Origin: an uncultured Pelagibacteraceae bacterium
GTDB lineage: Bacteria; Pseudomonadota; Alphaproteobacteria; Pelagibacterales; Pelagibacteraceae
Assembly (NCBI GenBank): GCA_902533945.1
Contig: CACANS010000003.1
Span: forward strand, 1-57,284
DNA: 57,284 bases
Direction: 5' to 3'
Position 1 is the stretch's first letter; the number at the start of each line of letters is the position of its first letter. Positions 35,907 to 45,982 of the stretch are shown in pieces. The translations under genes and the position numbers were made by a program. Below the pieces are notes generated by a model that saw nothing but the letters and a program-made list of their open reading frames with translations, did no database searches and was not told the origin of the DNA.

Positions 35907-36539
35907 ATGATAGAACATTCAATATTTTTTTATTTTTTTTCTATTATAGCTATTTTTTCAGCGATAATGGTGACAGCATCAAGAAATACAGTTTATTCAG
36001 TTTTTTTTTTAATTTTAGATTTTATAAGTATATCGTGTTTATTCATAATGATTGGAGCCGAATTCTTGGGAATGATTATGTTGATAGTTTATGTAGGCGC
36101 TGTAGCTGTATTATTTTTATTTATTGTAATGATGTTAAATGTTGCGCAGCAAAAAAATGAATGGTTTAGTTCAAGTAAAAATTCAAAACATATTCCAATT
36201 GGTCTGTTGGTAAGTTTAATAATATTTCTAGAATTAATAATCGTGGTAGGTGGATGGAAGTATAAACCAGGAATTTTTACTTCTTCTTCTATAAAAATAT
36301 CAAGTGATATTACAAATACTCATTCAATAGGAAATGTTCTTTATACAGATTATATTCATTTGTTTCAGATTTCGGGAATGATTTTATTAGTTGCAATGAT
36401 CGGTGCAATAATATTGACGTTCAGAAAAAGAGATGGATTGAAAACACAAAGCTATTTCAAACAAATTTCACGCGAAAAAGATGATGGTGTTGAGTTGATA
36501 AAAGTTAAAAGTAAAGAAGGAGTAAAATTTGATGTTTGA
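35907..36539 (+). CDS. nuoJ: NADH-quinone oxidoreductase subunit J
   Basis: A 210-aa membrane subunit with five hydrophobic helices. The conserved third helix [21 protein letters not shown] (near 50-70) contains the pi-bulge region that rearranges during turnover. The C-terminal tail of about 45 residues is charged and cytoplasmic. Its 3' end overlaps nuoK by eight bases. Confidence 0.96.
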   Translation: MIEHSIFFYFFSIIAIFSAIMVTASRNTVYSVFFLILDFISISCLFIMIGAEFLGMIMLIVYVGAVAVLFLFIVMMLNVAQQKNEWFSSSKNSKHIPIGLLVSLIIFLELIIVVGGWKYKPGIFTSSSIKISSDITNTHSIGNVLYTDYIHLFQISGMILLVAMIGAIILTFRKRDGLKTQSYFKQISREKDDGVELIKVKSKEGVKFDV

Positions 36540-36843
36540 AATTTCTTTAGGTCATTACTTAACTTTAGGAGCAATGATATTTACAATTGGAATTATTGGA
36601 ATTTTCTTAAATAGAAAAAATATTATTGTAGTTCTAATGAGTATTGAATTAATCCTTTTAGCGGTAAATATTAACTTAGTATCTTTTTCAATTTTTATGA
36701 ATGATTTAGTAGGGCAAATATTTACATTATTTATTCTCACAGTTGCTGCAGCCGAAGCTGCAATAGGACTAGCAATAATTGTTGTTTATTTTAGAAATTC
36801 TGGAACTATAAGAATTGAAGAAATACATAAACTTAAAGGATAG
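36532..36843 (+). CDS. nuoK: NADH-quinone oxidoreductase subunit K
   Basis: A 103-aa, three-helix subunit. I choose the ATG at 36532; a TTG one codon earlier is also in frame, but AGAAGGAG at 36515-36522 is well spaced for the ATG. The family motif [16 protein letters not shown] includes the membrane Glu of helix 2, and a second Glu lies in [13 protein letters not shown] of helix 3, both needed for proton pumping. It sits two bases from nuoL. Confidence 0.96.
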   Translation: MFEISLGHYLTLGAMIFTIGIIGIFLNRKNIIVVLMSIELILLAVNINLVSFSIFMNDLVGQIFTLFILTVAAAEAAIGLAIIVVYFRNSGTIRIEEIHKLKG

Positions 36844-36844
36844 A

Positions 36845-38758
36845 ATGGAAAAAATAATATTATTTCTACCTTTAATTTCAGCTTTTATTTCTGGTTTTTT
36901 CGGAAAAATAATTGGTAATAAATTATCTGAATTAATAACATGTTTATTTGTTATCATATCAACAATTTTATCTATTATAATTTTTTATGAAGTATTGTTT
37001 AATGGATATACTGATAATATACTTATCTTTAAATGGATTAGTTCAGGTGAATTAAATGTGAATTGGTCTATTTATATAGACTCAATATCAAGTGTAATGC
37101 TAGTTGTAGTTACACTGATTTCTTCAATAGTCCATGTTTATTCTATTGGATACATGGAGAAAGATCCCCATAAACCAAGATTTATGTCTTATCTTTCTTT
37201 GTTTACTTTTGCCATGTTAACGCTAGTAACATCAGATAATTTTTTACAATTATTTTTTGGTTGGGAAGCTGTTGGTCTTTGTTCATATTTTTTAATTGGA
37301 TTTTGGTATAAAAAAAATACTGCAAATAATGCTGCAATTAAAGCTTTTATAGTAAATAGAGTTGGAGATTTTGGATTTGCTCTTGGAATTTTTTTAATTT
37401 TTTATTTGTGTGACACGGTAAATTATTCTGAAGTTTTTGATTTAATTTCTAAAATTGATAATAAAAATTTGATATTTTTAGGAATTAGTTTTAATGCAGT
37501 AGATCTAATTTGTATTTTACTTTTTATAGGCGCAATGGGTAAATCTGCACAATTCTTTCTTCATACCTGGTTACCAGATGCAATGGAAGGACCAACTCCT
37601 GTTTCAGCATTAATTCATGCAGCGACAATGGTAACTGCTGGAGTATTTTTAATAGTAAGATGTTCACATATTTATGAATATTCTGAATTAGCTTTGTCAT
37701 TAATTACTGTTGTTGGAATGTTAACAGCTTTATTTGCTGCAACAGTTGCGCTTGTCCAGGATGATATCAAAAAGATTATTGCTTACTCTACTTGCAGTCA
37801 ATTAGGATATATGTTTTTTGCTACTGGAGTAGGCGCTTATAACGTTGCTATGTTTCATTTATTTACACATGCTTTTTTTAAAGCATTGTTGTTTTTGGGA
37901 GCTGGATCAGTGATTCATTCTTTTCAAGATGAGCAAAATATAAATAAAATGGGAGGTGTTTTAAAAAATTTACCATACACTTATTTTTTAATGTTAATTG
38001 GAACTTTAGCTCTAACCGGTTTTCCTTTATTGTCAGGATATTATTCTAAAGATGCAATCATTGAGTTTGCATACCTTAAAAATAGTGCATTAGGATATTC
38101 TGCTGCAACCATTGGAATATTTACGGCATTATTAACATCAATTTATTCTTGGAGATTAATTTTTAAAACTTTTCACGGAAATTATAAAAATAACAATATA
38201 TCTCAATCTAGTATGCATGAATCACCATTAATAATGTTACTACCGTTATTTGTTTTGGCCTTAGGATCGATTTTTGCTGGTTTTTTCTTTAAGGATATTT
38301 TTATTTCACAGTCTACATCTACAACGTTTTGGATGGATTCAATTAAATTTTTAGAACCATTAAGTAAAGAGCATCCACCATTTTGGTTTGTTTATTTAAC
38401 TCCTTTTTTGGTTGTCATTTCAATACCAATCTCATTTTTATTATTTGTTAAATATAAAAATATTACAAATTATATAGTTGAAATTAACCAACCTATTTAT
38501 AATTTTTTTAAAAATAAATGGTACTTTGATGAATTGTATAACTTTATTTTTGTTAGACCATCGATGTCAATAGGTAACTTCTTGTGGAAAAAAATTGATA
38601 TCGAAATTATAGATAGATTTGGTCCTGACGGTATATCTGATTTAATTAAAAAACTCTCTAGTAAAGCTGTAAAATTTCAAAGTGGATACATATATCAATA
38701 CGCATTTATTATGCTTTTAGGTTTTTCAATAATATTAACAATTTTAATAATTGATTAA
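36845..38758 (+). CDS. nuoL: NADH-quinone oxidoreductase subunit L
   Basis: A 637-aa antiporter-like subunit. The start is ATG 36845 (MEKIILFLPL); an earlier in-frame start at 36815 lies inside nuoK. Conserved motifs include FFGWEAVGLCSYFLIGFW with the key Glu, GKSAQFFLHTWLPDAMEGPTP by type near 233-250, SALIHAATMVTAGVFL and the long lateral helix toward the C-terminus. Its last base is the first base of the nuoM ATG (TAATG). Confidence 0.97.
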   Translation: MEKIILFLPLISAFISGFFGKIIGNKLSELITCLFVIISTILSIIIFYEVLFNGYTDNILIFKWISSGELNVNWSIYIDSISSVMLVVVTLISSIVHVYSIGYMEKDPHKPRFMSYLSLFTFAMLTLVTSDNFLQLFFGWEAVGLCSYFLIGFWYKKNTANNAAIKAFIVNRVGDFGFALGIFLIFYLCDTVNYSEVFDLISKIDNKNLIFLGISFNAVDLICILLFIGAMGKSAQFFLHTWLPDAMEGPTPVSALIHAATMVTAGVFLIVRCSHIYEYSELALSLITVVGMLTALFAATVALVQDDIKKIIAYSTCSQLGYMFFATGVGAYNVAMFHLFTHAFFKALLFLGAGSVIHSFQDEQNINKMGGVLKNLPYTYFLMLIGTLALTGFPLLSGYYSKDAIIEFAYLKNSALGYSAATIGIFTALLTSIYSWRLIFKTFHGNYKNNNISQSSMHESPLIMLLPLFVLALGSIFAGFFFKDIFISQSTSTTFWMDSIKFLEPLSKEHPPFWFVYLTPFLVVISIPISFLLFVKYKNITNYIVEINQPIYNFFKNKWYFDELYNFIFVRPSMSIGNFLWKKIDIEIIDRFGPDGISDLIKKLSSKAVKFQSGYIYQYAFIMLLGFSIILTILIID

Positions 38759-40248
38759 TGAATTTTCCTATTCTATCATCTTTAATACTTTTACCTATAA
38801 TAGGATCCTTTTTTATATTGTTCATAAAATCCACTAATAAAGATAATCCAAGCATAAAACTTCTAGCGTTGTTTATTGGATTTGCAAATTTTTTATTATC
38901 ATTATATTTATGGTATCAATTTGACAGCTCTACCCATGAATTTCAGTTTGTTGAAAATAGAAAATGGTTAATTGGATTAGTTAATTATAAAATTGGAGTA
39001 GATGGAATTTCAATACTATTTATTTTATTGACCACATTAATTATTCTATTATGTATAATTTCTGTAAATCAAAATATTAAATATCGCATCAAAGAATTTT
39101 TAATTTCAGTTCTTTTAATGGAAAGTTTAATGATTGGAGTTTTTTGTTCATTAGATTTGGTTATTTTCTATTTATTTTTTGAAGGCGGTTTAATTCCAAT
39201 GTTTTTAATTATTGGTATTTGGGGAGGAGAAAGAAGAGTATATTCTGCTTTTAAATTTTTTCTTTATACATTATTGGGTTCAGTTTTGATGTTGATTGCT
39301 ATTATATCTATTTATTGGATTACAGGCACAACTGATTTTGTTGAAATTTATGAGCAAGGTATAAATGTTAAATATCAAAAATTATTATGGTTGGCTTTTT
39401 TTAGTTCATTTGCTGTTAAAACACCAATGTGGCCATTTCATACTTGGTTACCAGATGCACATGTAGAAGCACCTACGGCAGGCTCAGTTATTTTAGCAGC
39501 AATACTTTTAAAAATGGCTGGCTATGGTTTTATAAGATTTTCTTTAGGATTATTTCCAAATGCATCTGAGTATTTTGTTCCTTTTGTTTTTTTACTAAGC
39601 TTAATTGCGATAATTTACACCTCTTTAGTTGCTTTAATGCAAGAAGATATGAAAAAATTAATTGCATATTCATCGGTAGCACACATGGGTTTTGTAACAC
39701 TTGGGATATTTACTTTTACACAACAAGGAATTGAAGGAAGTATTATTCAAATGATAAGCCACGGTTTAGTTTCAGCAGCATTATTTTTATGTGTCGGAGT
39801 ACTTTACGACCGAATGCACACAAGATTAATAGACAAATATGGAGGCATTGTATCAATAATGCCAAGATATGCTGTAGTTTTTATGATTTTTACATTAGGT
39901 GCAGTTGGTTTACCAGGTACAAGTGGATTTATAGGTGAATTTTTAATTTTAATTGGAACTTTTCAAAAAAATTTTTTAGTTGCTGCTATAGCAAGTTTAG
40001 GGATTATTTTAGCAGCTGCTTATATGCTTTGGCTTTATAAAAGACTATTTTTTGGTGAAATTTTTAATAGTGATTTAAAAAAAATGATTGATTTAAATTA
40101 TTCTGAAATATTTATATTGTGGACATTAGGAGTGTTAACTGTTTTTTTTGGTTTCTATCCAGATCCGCTCTTAAATACCATTGAAATTTCAGTTAATAAT
40201 TTAATCGAAGTTTATAATTTAAATATACAACAAACGAATATTAAATGA
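38758..40248 (+). CDS. nuoM: NADH-quinone oxidoreductase subunit M
   Basis: A 496-aa antiporter-like subunit with about 14 helices. Conserved positions include LFFEGGLIPMFLIIGIWGG with the pump Glu, KTPMWPFHTWLPDAHVEAPT (about 221-240) and a Lys in KLIAYSSVAHMGFV. It is one of three proton-pumping modules. It overlaps nuoL by one base and nuoN by four. Confidence 0.98.
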   Translation: MNFPILSSLILLPIIGSFFILFIKSTNKDNPSIKLLALFIGFANFLLSLYLWYQFDSSTHEFQFVENRKWLIGLVNYKIGVDGISILFILLTTLIILLCIISVNQNIKYRIKEFLISVLLMESLMIGVFCSLDLVIFYLFFEGGLIPMFLIIGIWGGERRVYSAFKFFLYTLLGSVLMLIAIISIYWITGTTDFVEIYEQGINVKYQKLLWLAFFSSFAVKTPMWPFHTWLPDAHVEAPTAGSVILAAILLKMAGYGFIRFSLGLFPNASEYFVPFVFLLSLIAIIYTSLVALMQEDMKKLIAYSSVAHMGFVTLGIFTFTQQGIEGSIIQMISHGLVSAALFLCVGVLYDRMHTRLIDKYGGIVSIMPRYAVVFMIFTLGAVGLPGTSGFIGEFLILIGTFQKNFLVAAIASLGIILAAAYMLWLYKRLFFGEIFNSDLKKMIDLNYSEIFILWTLGVLTVFFGFYPDPLLNTIEISVNNLIEVYNLNIQQTNIK

Positions 40249-41666
40249 TCAACAATATTAACTTAATATTTCCTGAAATATTTATTTCAATTTTTTTGAT
40301 GATTTTATTAATTTTAGGAGTTTTTAAAAAAAAAAGCTCTTCGATAATTTATAATTTGAGTGTTTTATCTTTAATTATTCTTTTGGCATTAATATTAAAT
40401 TTACCTCAAAACACAACAGAAAATCTTTTTAATAAAAGTTATGTTATTGATCATTTATCTATATACATGAAATTAATAATGATTGCCTCTGGAATTTTTG
40501 TAATGCTAACATCATCAAAGTACCTCAAAATTATAAAGATTTATCAAATTGAATATCCTGTTCTTTTACTTAGTTCTATTTTGGGAATGATGATTATGGT
40601 TAGTTCAAATGATTTAATTGTTTTTTATATGGGTTTAGAGCTGCAATCATTGGCATTATATGTGCTAGCTTCATTTAATAGAGATAATATTTTATCATCC
40701 GAGTCAGGCTTAAAATATTTTATCCTAAGCGCTTTGTCCTCAGGAATTTTACTTTATGGCTGCTCTCTTGTATATGGTTTTTCTGGATCAACAAATTTTT
40801 ACTTGATTTCTGAAAATATAGAACAAATTGACTATGGTGTTGTTTTTGGAATGGTTTTTATTTTAACTGGTTTAGCATTTAAAATCTCTGCTGTCCCATT
40901 TCATATGTGGGCACCAGATGTTTATGAAGGATCACCAACTTCGGTTACATTATTTTTTTCGATACTACCTAAAATAGCAGCTTTGTCTGTATTTATTCGT
41001 TTCTTATACGTACCTTTTATTAATCTATTCGATCAGTGGCAAACTATAATAATATTTTTATCAATTGCCTCTATGATCTTTGGAGCAGTTGCTGCAATAG
41101 GACAAAAAAATTTAAAAAGACTAATTGCCTATAGCTCAATTGGACATATGGGTTATGCTTTAGCGGGACTATCTACAGGATCAAATTATGGAATTCAAAG
41201 TTCAATAATCTATATTTCAATATATTTAATAATGAATTTAGCCTTATTTTCTTGCTTATTTATGTTGAGAGTACAAAATAAATATTATGAAAATATAGAA
41301 GATCTTTCAGGTATTTCAAAAAATAATCCTATTTTATCATTAACTTTTTTAATTGTTTTATTTTCACTTGCTGGAATTCCTCCTTTAGCAGGTTTTTTTG
41401 CAAAATTTTATATATTTATGGCTGTTATAGAGCAATCCATGTATTCTTTGGCAATAATTGGATTACTATCGACTGTCATATCAGCTTTTTATTATCTACG
41501 AATAATAAAAATTATATATTTTGATTCTGAAAGATTTAAATATGACAAGGATCATGATTTAGGATTAAAATTAACATTAGCTGCCTCAACTTTATTTCTA
41601 ATATTTTACTTTATATACCCCAATATACTTACTGAATTGATCAATAAGATTAATTTAATTTCATGA
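40245..41666 (+). CDS. nuoN: NADH-quinone oxidoreductase subunit N
   Basis: A 473-aa antiporter-like subunit with about 14 helices. Motifs include FYMGLELQSLALYVLASF with the conserved Glu, KISAVPFHMWAPDVYEGSPT and KRLIAYSSIGHMGYAL. It ends the uninterrupted nuoA-N set, and its stop overlaps the birA-like start as ATGA (41663-41666), extending the transcript into the next genes. Confidence 0.98.
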   Translation: MINNINLIFPEIFISIFLMILLILGVFKKKSSSIIYNLSVLSLIILLALILNLPQNTTENLFNKSYVIDHLSIYMKLIMIASGIFVMLTSSKYLKIIKIYQIEYPVLLLSSILGMMIMVSSNDLIVFYMGLELQSLALYVLASFNRDNILSSESGLKYFILSALSSGILLYGCSLVYGFSGSTNFYLISENIEQIDYGVVFGMVFILTGLAFKISAVPFHMWAPDVYEGSPTSVTLFFSILPKIAALSVFIRFLYVPFINLFDQWQTIIIFLSIASMIFGAVAAIGQKNLKRLIAYSSIGHMGYALAGLSTGSNYGIQSSIIYISIYLIMNLALFSCLFMLRVQNKYYENIEDLSGISKNNPILSLTFLIVLFSLAGIPPLAGFFAKFYIFMAVIEQSMYSLAIIGLLSTVISAFYYLRIIKIIYFDSERFKYDKDHDLGLKLTLAASTLFLIFYFIYPNILTELINKINLIS

Positions 41667-42172
41667 AATTAAAAAAGTACAAATTTAAATGTGTAAATAG
41701 CACAAATGATACAGCTATAAAATTAATAAAAAAAGGAAATAGCCATGGAATAGTTGTCTCGGACCATCAAAAAAAAGGAAAAGGAAGATATGGTAATAAA
41801 TGGATTTCTATAAAAGGTAATTTATTTTTAAGTATTTTTTTTCAGCTTAAAAAAAAATATAAGCTTGAAAATCTAAGTATTGTAAATTGTAAAATTTTAA
41901 AATCTGCAATTTCGAAATTTATTAGACAAAAAATTGAAATTAAAAATCCAAATGATCTATTAATTAATAAAAAAAAGATATGTGGATTATTACAAGAAGT
42001 TACTTTTTATAAAGAAAAAAAATTTTTAATAGTTGGTATAGGTATAAATATTAGCCAACATCCAGTAATTAAAGAATACCCAACTGCAAATTTAAATCAG
42101 TTTTCACACAAAAAAATCAGTAAACTTATGTTATTTAATAATATAAAAATAGCCTATGAAAAAAAATACTAA
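41663..42172 (+). CDS. birA: Biotin-[acetyl-CoA-carboxylase] ligase, short form
   Basis: A 169-aa catalytic-domain-only biotin protein ligase. The biotinyl-AMP loop appears as KGKGRYGNKW (38-47), the next motif as KNPNDLLINKKKICGLL (94-110) and VGIGINI at 124-130. The usual KWPND reads KNPND here. There is no N-terminal DNA-binding domain and the C-terminal domain is missing or very short, so the protein is well below the roughly 240 aa of many relatives. It attaches biotin to carboxylase carrier proteins. It is nested between nuoN (4-base overlap) and coaX (17-base overlap). Confidence 0.88.
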   Translation: MKLKKYKFKCVNSTNDTAIKLIKKGNSHGIVVSDHQKKGKGRYGNKWISIKGNLFLSIFFQLKKKYKLENLSIVNCKILKSAISKFIRQKIEIKNPNDLLINKKKICGLLQEVTFYKEKKFLIVGIGINISQHPVIKEYPTANLNQFSHKKISKLMLFNNIKIAYEKKY

Positions 42173-42929
42173 ACTAAATAATAAATATATAATTGTTGGA
42201 GATGTAGGTAATACTGATATTAAAATTTGTATTTTGAAATCTAACTATCTAATTAAAAAAAAAATAATAGTTAAAAATTATTTAATCAATAATAATTATT
42301 TAGATAAAAAATTTAAATTTATGAATAATTATAAAGGAAAAATAAGCAAAGTTTTGTTTAGTAGTGTTGTTCCTAGTTCATACAAATTAATTAAATTTTT
42401 TTTTAAGAAAAAGTTAAATATTAAATGTAAAGAATTAAAATCTGTAAATCTAAAAAAATTGTTAAAAATTAATGTTAATAAAAAACAAGTAGGTTCAGAT
42501 AGAATAGCTAATGCAATTGCTATAACAAAAAAAAATAAAAACTTTATTGTAATTGACTTTGGAACTGCAACAACATTAGATGTTATTACAAATAATATTT
42601 ATTTGGGTGGTGTAATAGCACCAGGTGTAAAATTGTCATTAAAATCGTTAATTTCTAAAGCATCTTTAATACCTAATGTAAATTTATCTAAAATAACAAA
42701 AGTTATTGGCAAGAATACAAAAAATGCTGTTAGATCAGGTTTTTATTGGGGATATTCTGGCTTGATTGACAGTTTGATTAAATTGATTATTAAACAAACA
42801 CATAAATCATTTGATATAATTCTTACTGGTGGATTGGCACACTTTTATAAAGATGGATTGAATAAAAAAGTTAAAATAGACAAGGACCTAACAATTAAAG
42901 GATTGATAAGAGTAACAAAAAATTTTTAA
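42156..42929 (+). CDS. coaX: Type III pantothenate kinase
   Basis: A 257-aa kinase of the ASKHA fold, the first step of coenzyme A synthesis. The phosphate-binding motif is DVGNT (16-20). The pantothenate motif GSDR is at 113-116, and the second phosphate motif DFGTATT is at 134-140. The late block ILTGGLAHFYKDGL matches the adenosine motif. Type III enzymes need a monovalent cation and resist CoA feedback. It overlaps the birA-like gene and is followed by rnj after 5 bases. Confidence 0.95.
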   Translation: MKKNTKLNNKYIIVGDVGNTDIKICILKSNYLIKKKIIVKNYLINNNYLDKKFKFMNNYKGKISKVLFSSVVPSSYKLIKFFFKKKLNIKCKELKSVNLKKLLKINVNKKQVGSDRIANAIAITKKNKNFIVIDFGTATTLDVITNNIYLGGVIAPGVKLSLKSLISKASLIPNVNLSKITKVIGKNTKNAVRSGFYWGYSGLIDSLIKLIIKQTHKSFDIILTGGLAHFYKDGLNKKVKIDKDLTIKGLIRVTKNF

Positions 42930-42934
42930 AATAT

Positions 42935-44593
42935 ATGAAAAATCAATTAATTTTTTGTCCGCTTGGTGGCTCAGGTGAAATAGGGATGAACATGAATCTT
43001 TTTGCCTACGGTAAGCCTGATAATCAAAAATGGATAATTGTAGATATAGGAGTAACATTTGCAGACGAATCAATTCCAGGAGTTGATTTAATTTATCCAG
43101 ATCCTGGATTTATAGTTGATAAAAAGGATGATCTTCTTGGAATTGTTTTAACCCATGCTCATGAAGATCATATAGGGGCTATTACTCATATTTGGCCAAA
43201 GTTAAAATGTAAAATATATGCTACTCCTTTTACATCAATACTAATAACTGAAAAATTTAAAGAAAAAAAAATTGACATTAGTGCGCATCTTCAAATTGTT
43301 CAGTTAAATGGAAAAATAAATTTGGAGCCTTTTAAAATTGAATTTATAACTCTTACACATTCAATTTTAGAACCTAATGGTCTTAAAATAGATACACCAG
43401 CAGGATCTATACTTCATACTGGTGACTGGAAATGCGACCCAAATCCATTAATTGGAGATAAAATTGATGAAAATAGATTGAAAAAAATTGGCAATGAAGG
43501 AGTTTTAGCAATGATATGTGACTCAACAAATGTATTTAGCGCAGGTCGAGCAGGCTCAGAATCAGATGTTAGAAAAAATTTACTTAAAGTTGTTGATAGA
43601 TTAAAGAAAAAAATTATTGTTACTTCTTTTGCATCTAACGTAGCTAGAATGGAAACTATTTTTTATTGCGCTGAAAAATCTAACAGAAAAATATCTTTAG
43701 TAGGAAGATCAATGCATAGAATTTATAAAGCAGCAAAACAATGTGGTTATCTAAATAATGTTATGGATCCAATAGATTCACGAGACGCAAAGAATATTTC
43801 AAAAGAAAAAATTATATATTTGTGTACTGGAAGTCAAGGTGAACCAATGGGTGCAATGATGAGAATTATAAATAAAACTCATCCTGATGTTTTTATAGAA
43901 TCGGGAGATGCAGTGATTTTTTCATCTAAAATAATACCTGGAAATGAAAAGAAACTATACAATCTTCACAACAAATTAGTTAAAGAAGGCATTGAAGTTA
44001 TTTCTGAAGAAGATGAGTTTGTTCATGTTTCAGGACATCCTAATCGTGAAGATTTGAGAGATATGTATAAATGGATCAAGCCTAGATCAGTTATACCTGT
44101 TCATGGAGAACACAGACATATGTTAGAACACATTAGTTTTGCAAAAGAAATGCAAGTTCCTTATCCTGTTAAAGTTCAAAATGGTGATATTGTAAAATTA
44201 TATCCAGGAGAAAAACCAGAAGTTTACGATAAAGCACCTTCAGGAAGATTATATGTTGATGGAAATATAAGCGTAGATGAAGACGCTAAATCAATCAAAG
44301 AGAGAAAAAATTTATCCAATAATGGTTTTATGGATGTTACAATTATCATTAACTCCAAGGGTAATATTTGTAAAAAACCAATTTTAAATTTTAAAGGTTT
44401 ACCCGTAAATGAAAATGATGAGTTTATCTTTGGTTTAGAAGAACAAATAGAAAATACTACTAAGATATTTTCATTAGGCAATAAAAAACAAGAAGTTAAT
44501 ATAATTGATGCAATAAAAACGGCTTGTAGAAAATATTCTAAAGAAAAAACTGGAAAAAGGCCTATAATGAATATTAATTTAGTTAGACTGTAA
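42935..44593 (+). CDS. rnj: Ribonuclease J
   Basis: A 552-aa metallo-beta-lactamase and beta-CASP nuclease. The metal motif is H74, H76, D78 and H79 (THAHEDHIGA). The N-terminal GGSGEIGMN, the HTGDWK ligand segment, the GSQGEPMGAM beta-CASP motif and the HVSGHPNREDL segment are all present. It degrades and matures RNA, including 5' exonuclease action. It follows coaX in the order usual for alphaproteobacteria, 57 bases before proS. Confidence 0.97.
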   Translation: MKNQLIFCPLGGSGEIGMNMNLFAYGKPDNQKWIIVDIGVTFADESIPGVDLIYPDPGFIVDKKDDLLGIVLTHAHEDHIGAITHIWPKLKCKIYATPFTSILITEKFKEKKIDISAHLQIVQLNGKINLEPFKIEFITLTHSILEPNGLKIDTPAGSILHTGDWKCDPNPLIGDKIDENRLKKIGNEGVLAMICDSTNVFSAGRAGSESDVRKNLLKVVDRLKKKIIVTSFASNVARMETIFYCAEKSNRKISLVGRSMHRIYKAAKQCGYLNNVMDPIDSRDAKNISKEKIIYLCTGSQGEPMGAMMRIINKTHPDVFIESGDAVIFSSKIIPGNEKKLYNLHNKLVKEGIEVISEEDEFVHVSGHPNREDLRDMYKWIKPRSVIPVHGEHRHMLEHISFAKEMQVPYPVKVQNGDIVKLYPGEKPEVYDKAPSGRLYVDGNISVDEDAKSIKERKNLSNNGFMDVTIIINSKGNICKKPILNFKGLPVNENDEFIFGLEEQIENTTKIFSLGNKKQEVNIIDAIKTACRKYSKEKTGKRPIMNINLVRL

Positions 44594-44650
44594 TTATATA
44601 CTTGCTACTAAAATATGAATATTTAAACATACAATAATTATTAAATTAAG

Positions 44651-45982
44651 ATGTATTTTTCTAAATCATTTATACCTATTTTAAAAAATAATCCTTCAGA
44701 GGCAAAAATTAAATCTCATCAATTAATGTTAAGAACAGGAATGATCAAACAATCTTCAGCAGGAATATACTCATGGCTTCCTTTAGGATTTAAAGTTATG
44801 AAAAAAATTGAACAAATTGTTAGAGAAGAACAAAATAGGATAGGAGCCCAAGAATTGTTGATGCCAACTATACAATCGAGCGATATATGGAAAGAAAGTG
44901 GAAGATACGAAGATTATGGTGAAGAAATGTTAAGAATAAAAGATAGACAAAACAGAGAAATGTTATACGGCCCAACGAACGAAGAGTTAATTACGGAAAT
45001 TTTTCGATCCAGTACAAAATCTTATAAATCACTTCCTCAACTTTTGTATCATATCCAGTGGAAGTTTAGAGATGAGTTAAGACCAAGATTTGGCATAATG
45101 AGATGTAGAGAATTTTACATGAAAGATGCTTACTCATTTGATATTAATGATGAAGAAGCATTATTCTCTTATAATAAATTTTTCTTATCTTATTTAAAGA
45201 CATTTAAAAGACTTGAACTATCCGCAATACCAATGGCAGCTGACACAGGACCGATAGGTGGAAATTTATCCCATGAATTTATTATTCTTGCAGATACAGG
45301 AGAAAGCAAAATCTATACTGACAAAAGAATCTTTGATGTTGAATATGGTAAAACTATTTTAGAAAAAAAATCTTTAGAAAATTTAAGAAAAGAATATGAT
45401 AAATTTTATGCAGTTACTGATGATAAATTTAATAAATCAAATTTTGAAAATTCTGTAAGTGAAAATCAAAGGTTAGAAACAAAAGGTATTGAGGTTGGGC
45501 ATATATTTTATTTTGGTGATAAATACTCAAATCCACTGAATGCTAGCGTTGACCATCAAGGTAAAAAAATATCTGTTAAAATGGGATCTTATGGTGTTGG
45601 AGTTTCTAGATTAGTAGGTGCCATTATTGAAGCAAAATATAATGATAAAGATGAGATTATGAAATGGCCTTTGTCTGTATCACCGTTTGATTGTGCAATA
45701 ATTCCCTTAGTAAATAAAAGTGATGATTTCAATCTTTCAAAAGGGATTAAAATTTACGAATATATGAAAAGTAAAAATATTGATGCTATTATTGATGATA
45801 CCGAGGAAAATTTTTCATCTAAGCTAAAAAAATTTAATTTGCTTGGGATTCCCTATCAAATTGTAATTGGAAAAAAATCAGAAGGTGATCTAATTGAATT
45901 TAATGAAATTGGCAAAGATTCCAAACATTTAAGCATTGATAAAATTATTGAATTAATTAATAACAAAAAAAAAATAAATTGA
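44651..45982 (+). CDS. proS: Prolyl-tRNA synthetase, short alphaproteobacterial type
   Basis: A 443-aa class II synthetase. Motif 1 lies near SSAGIYSWLPLGFKVM, motif 2 at FRDELRPRFGIMRCREFYMKDAYSF by type (about 137-160), and motif 3 at SYGVGVSRLVGAI. It lacks the roughly 180-aa insertion (INS) editing domain found in E. coli ProS (572 aa). The anticodon-binding domain fills the last 100 residues. It overlaps lolC by four bases as TTGA. Confidence 0.96.
   Translation: MYFSKSFIPILKNNPSEAKIKSHQLMLRTGMIKQSSAGIYSWLPLGFKVMKKIEQIVREEQNRIGAQELLMPTIQSSDIWKESGRYEDYGEEMLRIKDRQNREMLYGPTNEELITEIFRSSTKSYKSLPQLLYHIQWKFRDELRPRFGIMRCREFYMKDAYSFDINDEEALFSYNKFFLSYLKTFKRLELSAIPMAADTGPIGGNLSHEFIILADTGESKIYTDKRIFDVEYGKTILEKKSLENLRKEYDKFYAVTDDKFNKSNFENSVSENQRLETKGIEVGHIFYFGDKYSNPLNASVDHQGKKISVKMGSYGVGVSRLVGAIIEAKYNDKDEIMKWPLSVSPFDCAIIPLVNKSDDFNLSKGIKIYEYMKSKNIDAIIDDTEENFSSKLKKFNLLGIPYQIVIGKKSEGDLIEFNEIGKDSKHLSIDKIIELINNKKKIN

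Noticed and set aside
36815..36844. Longer nuoL start at 36815
   Set aside because: It is inside nuoK; the NuoL family start fits ATG 36845.
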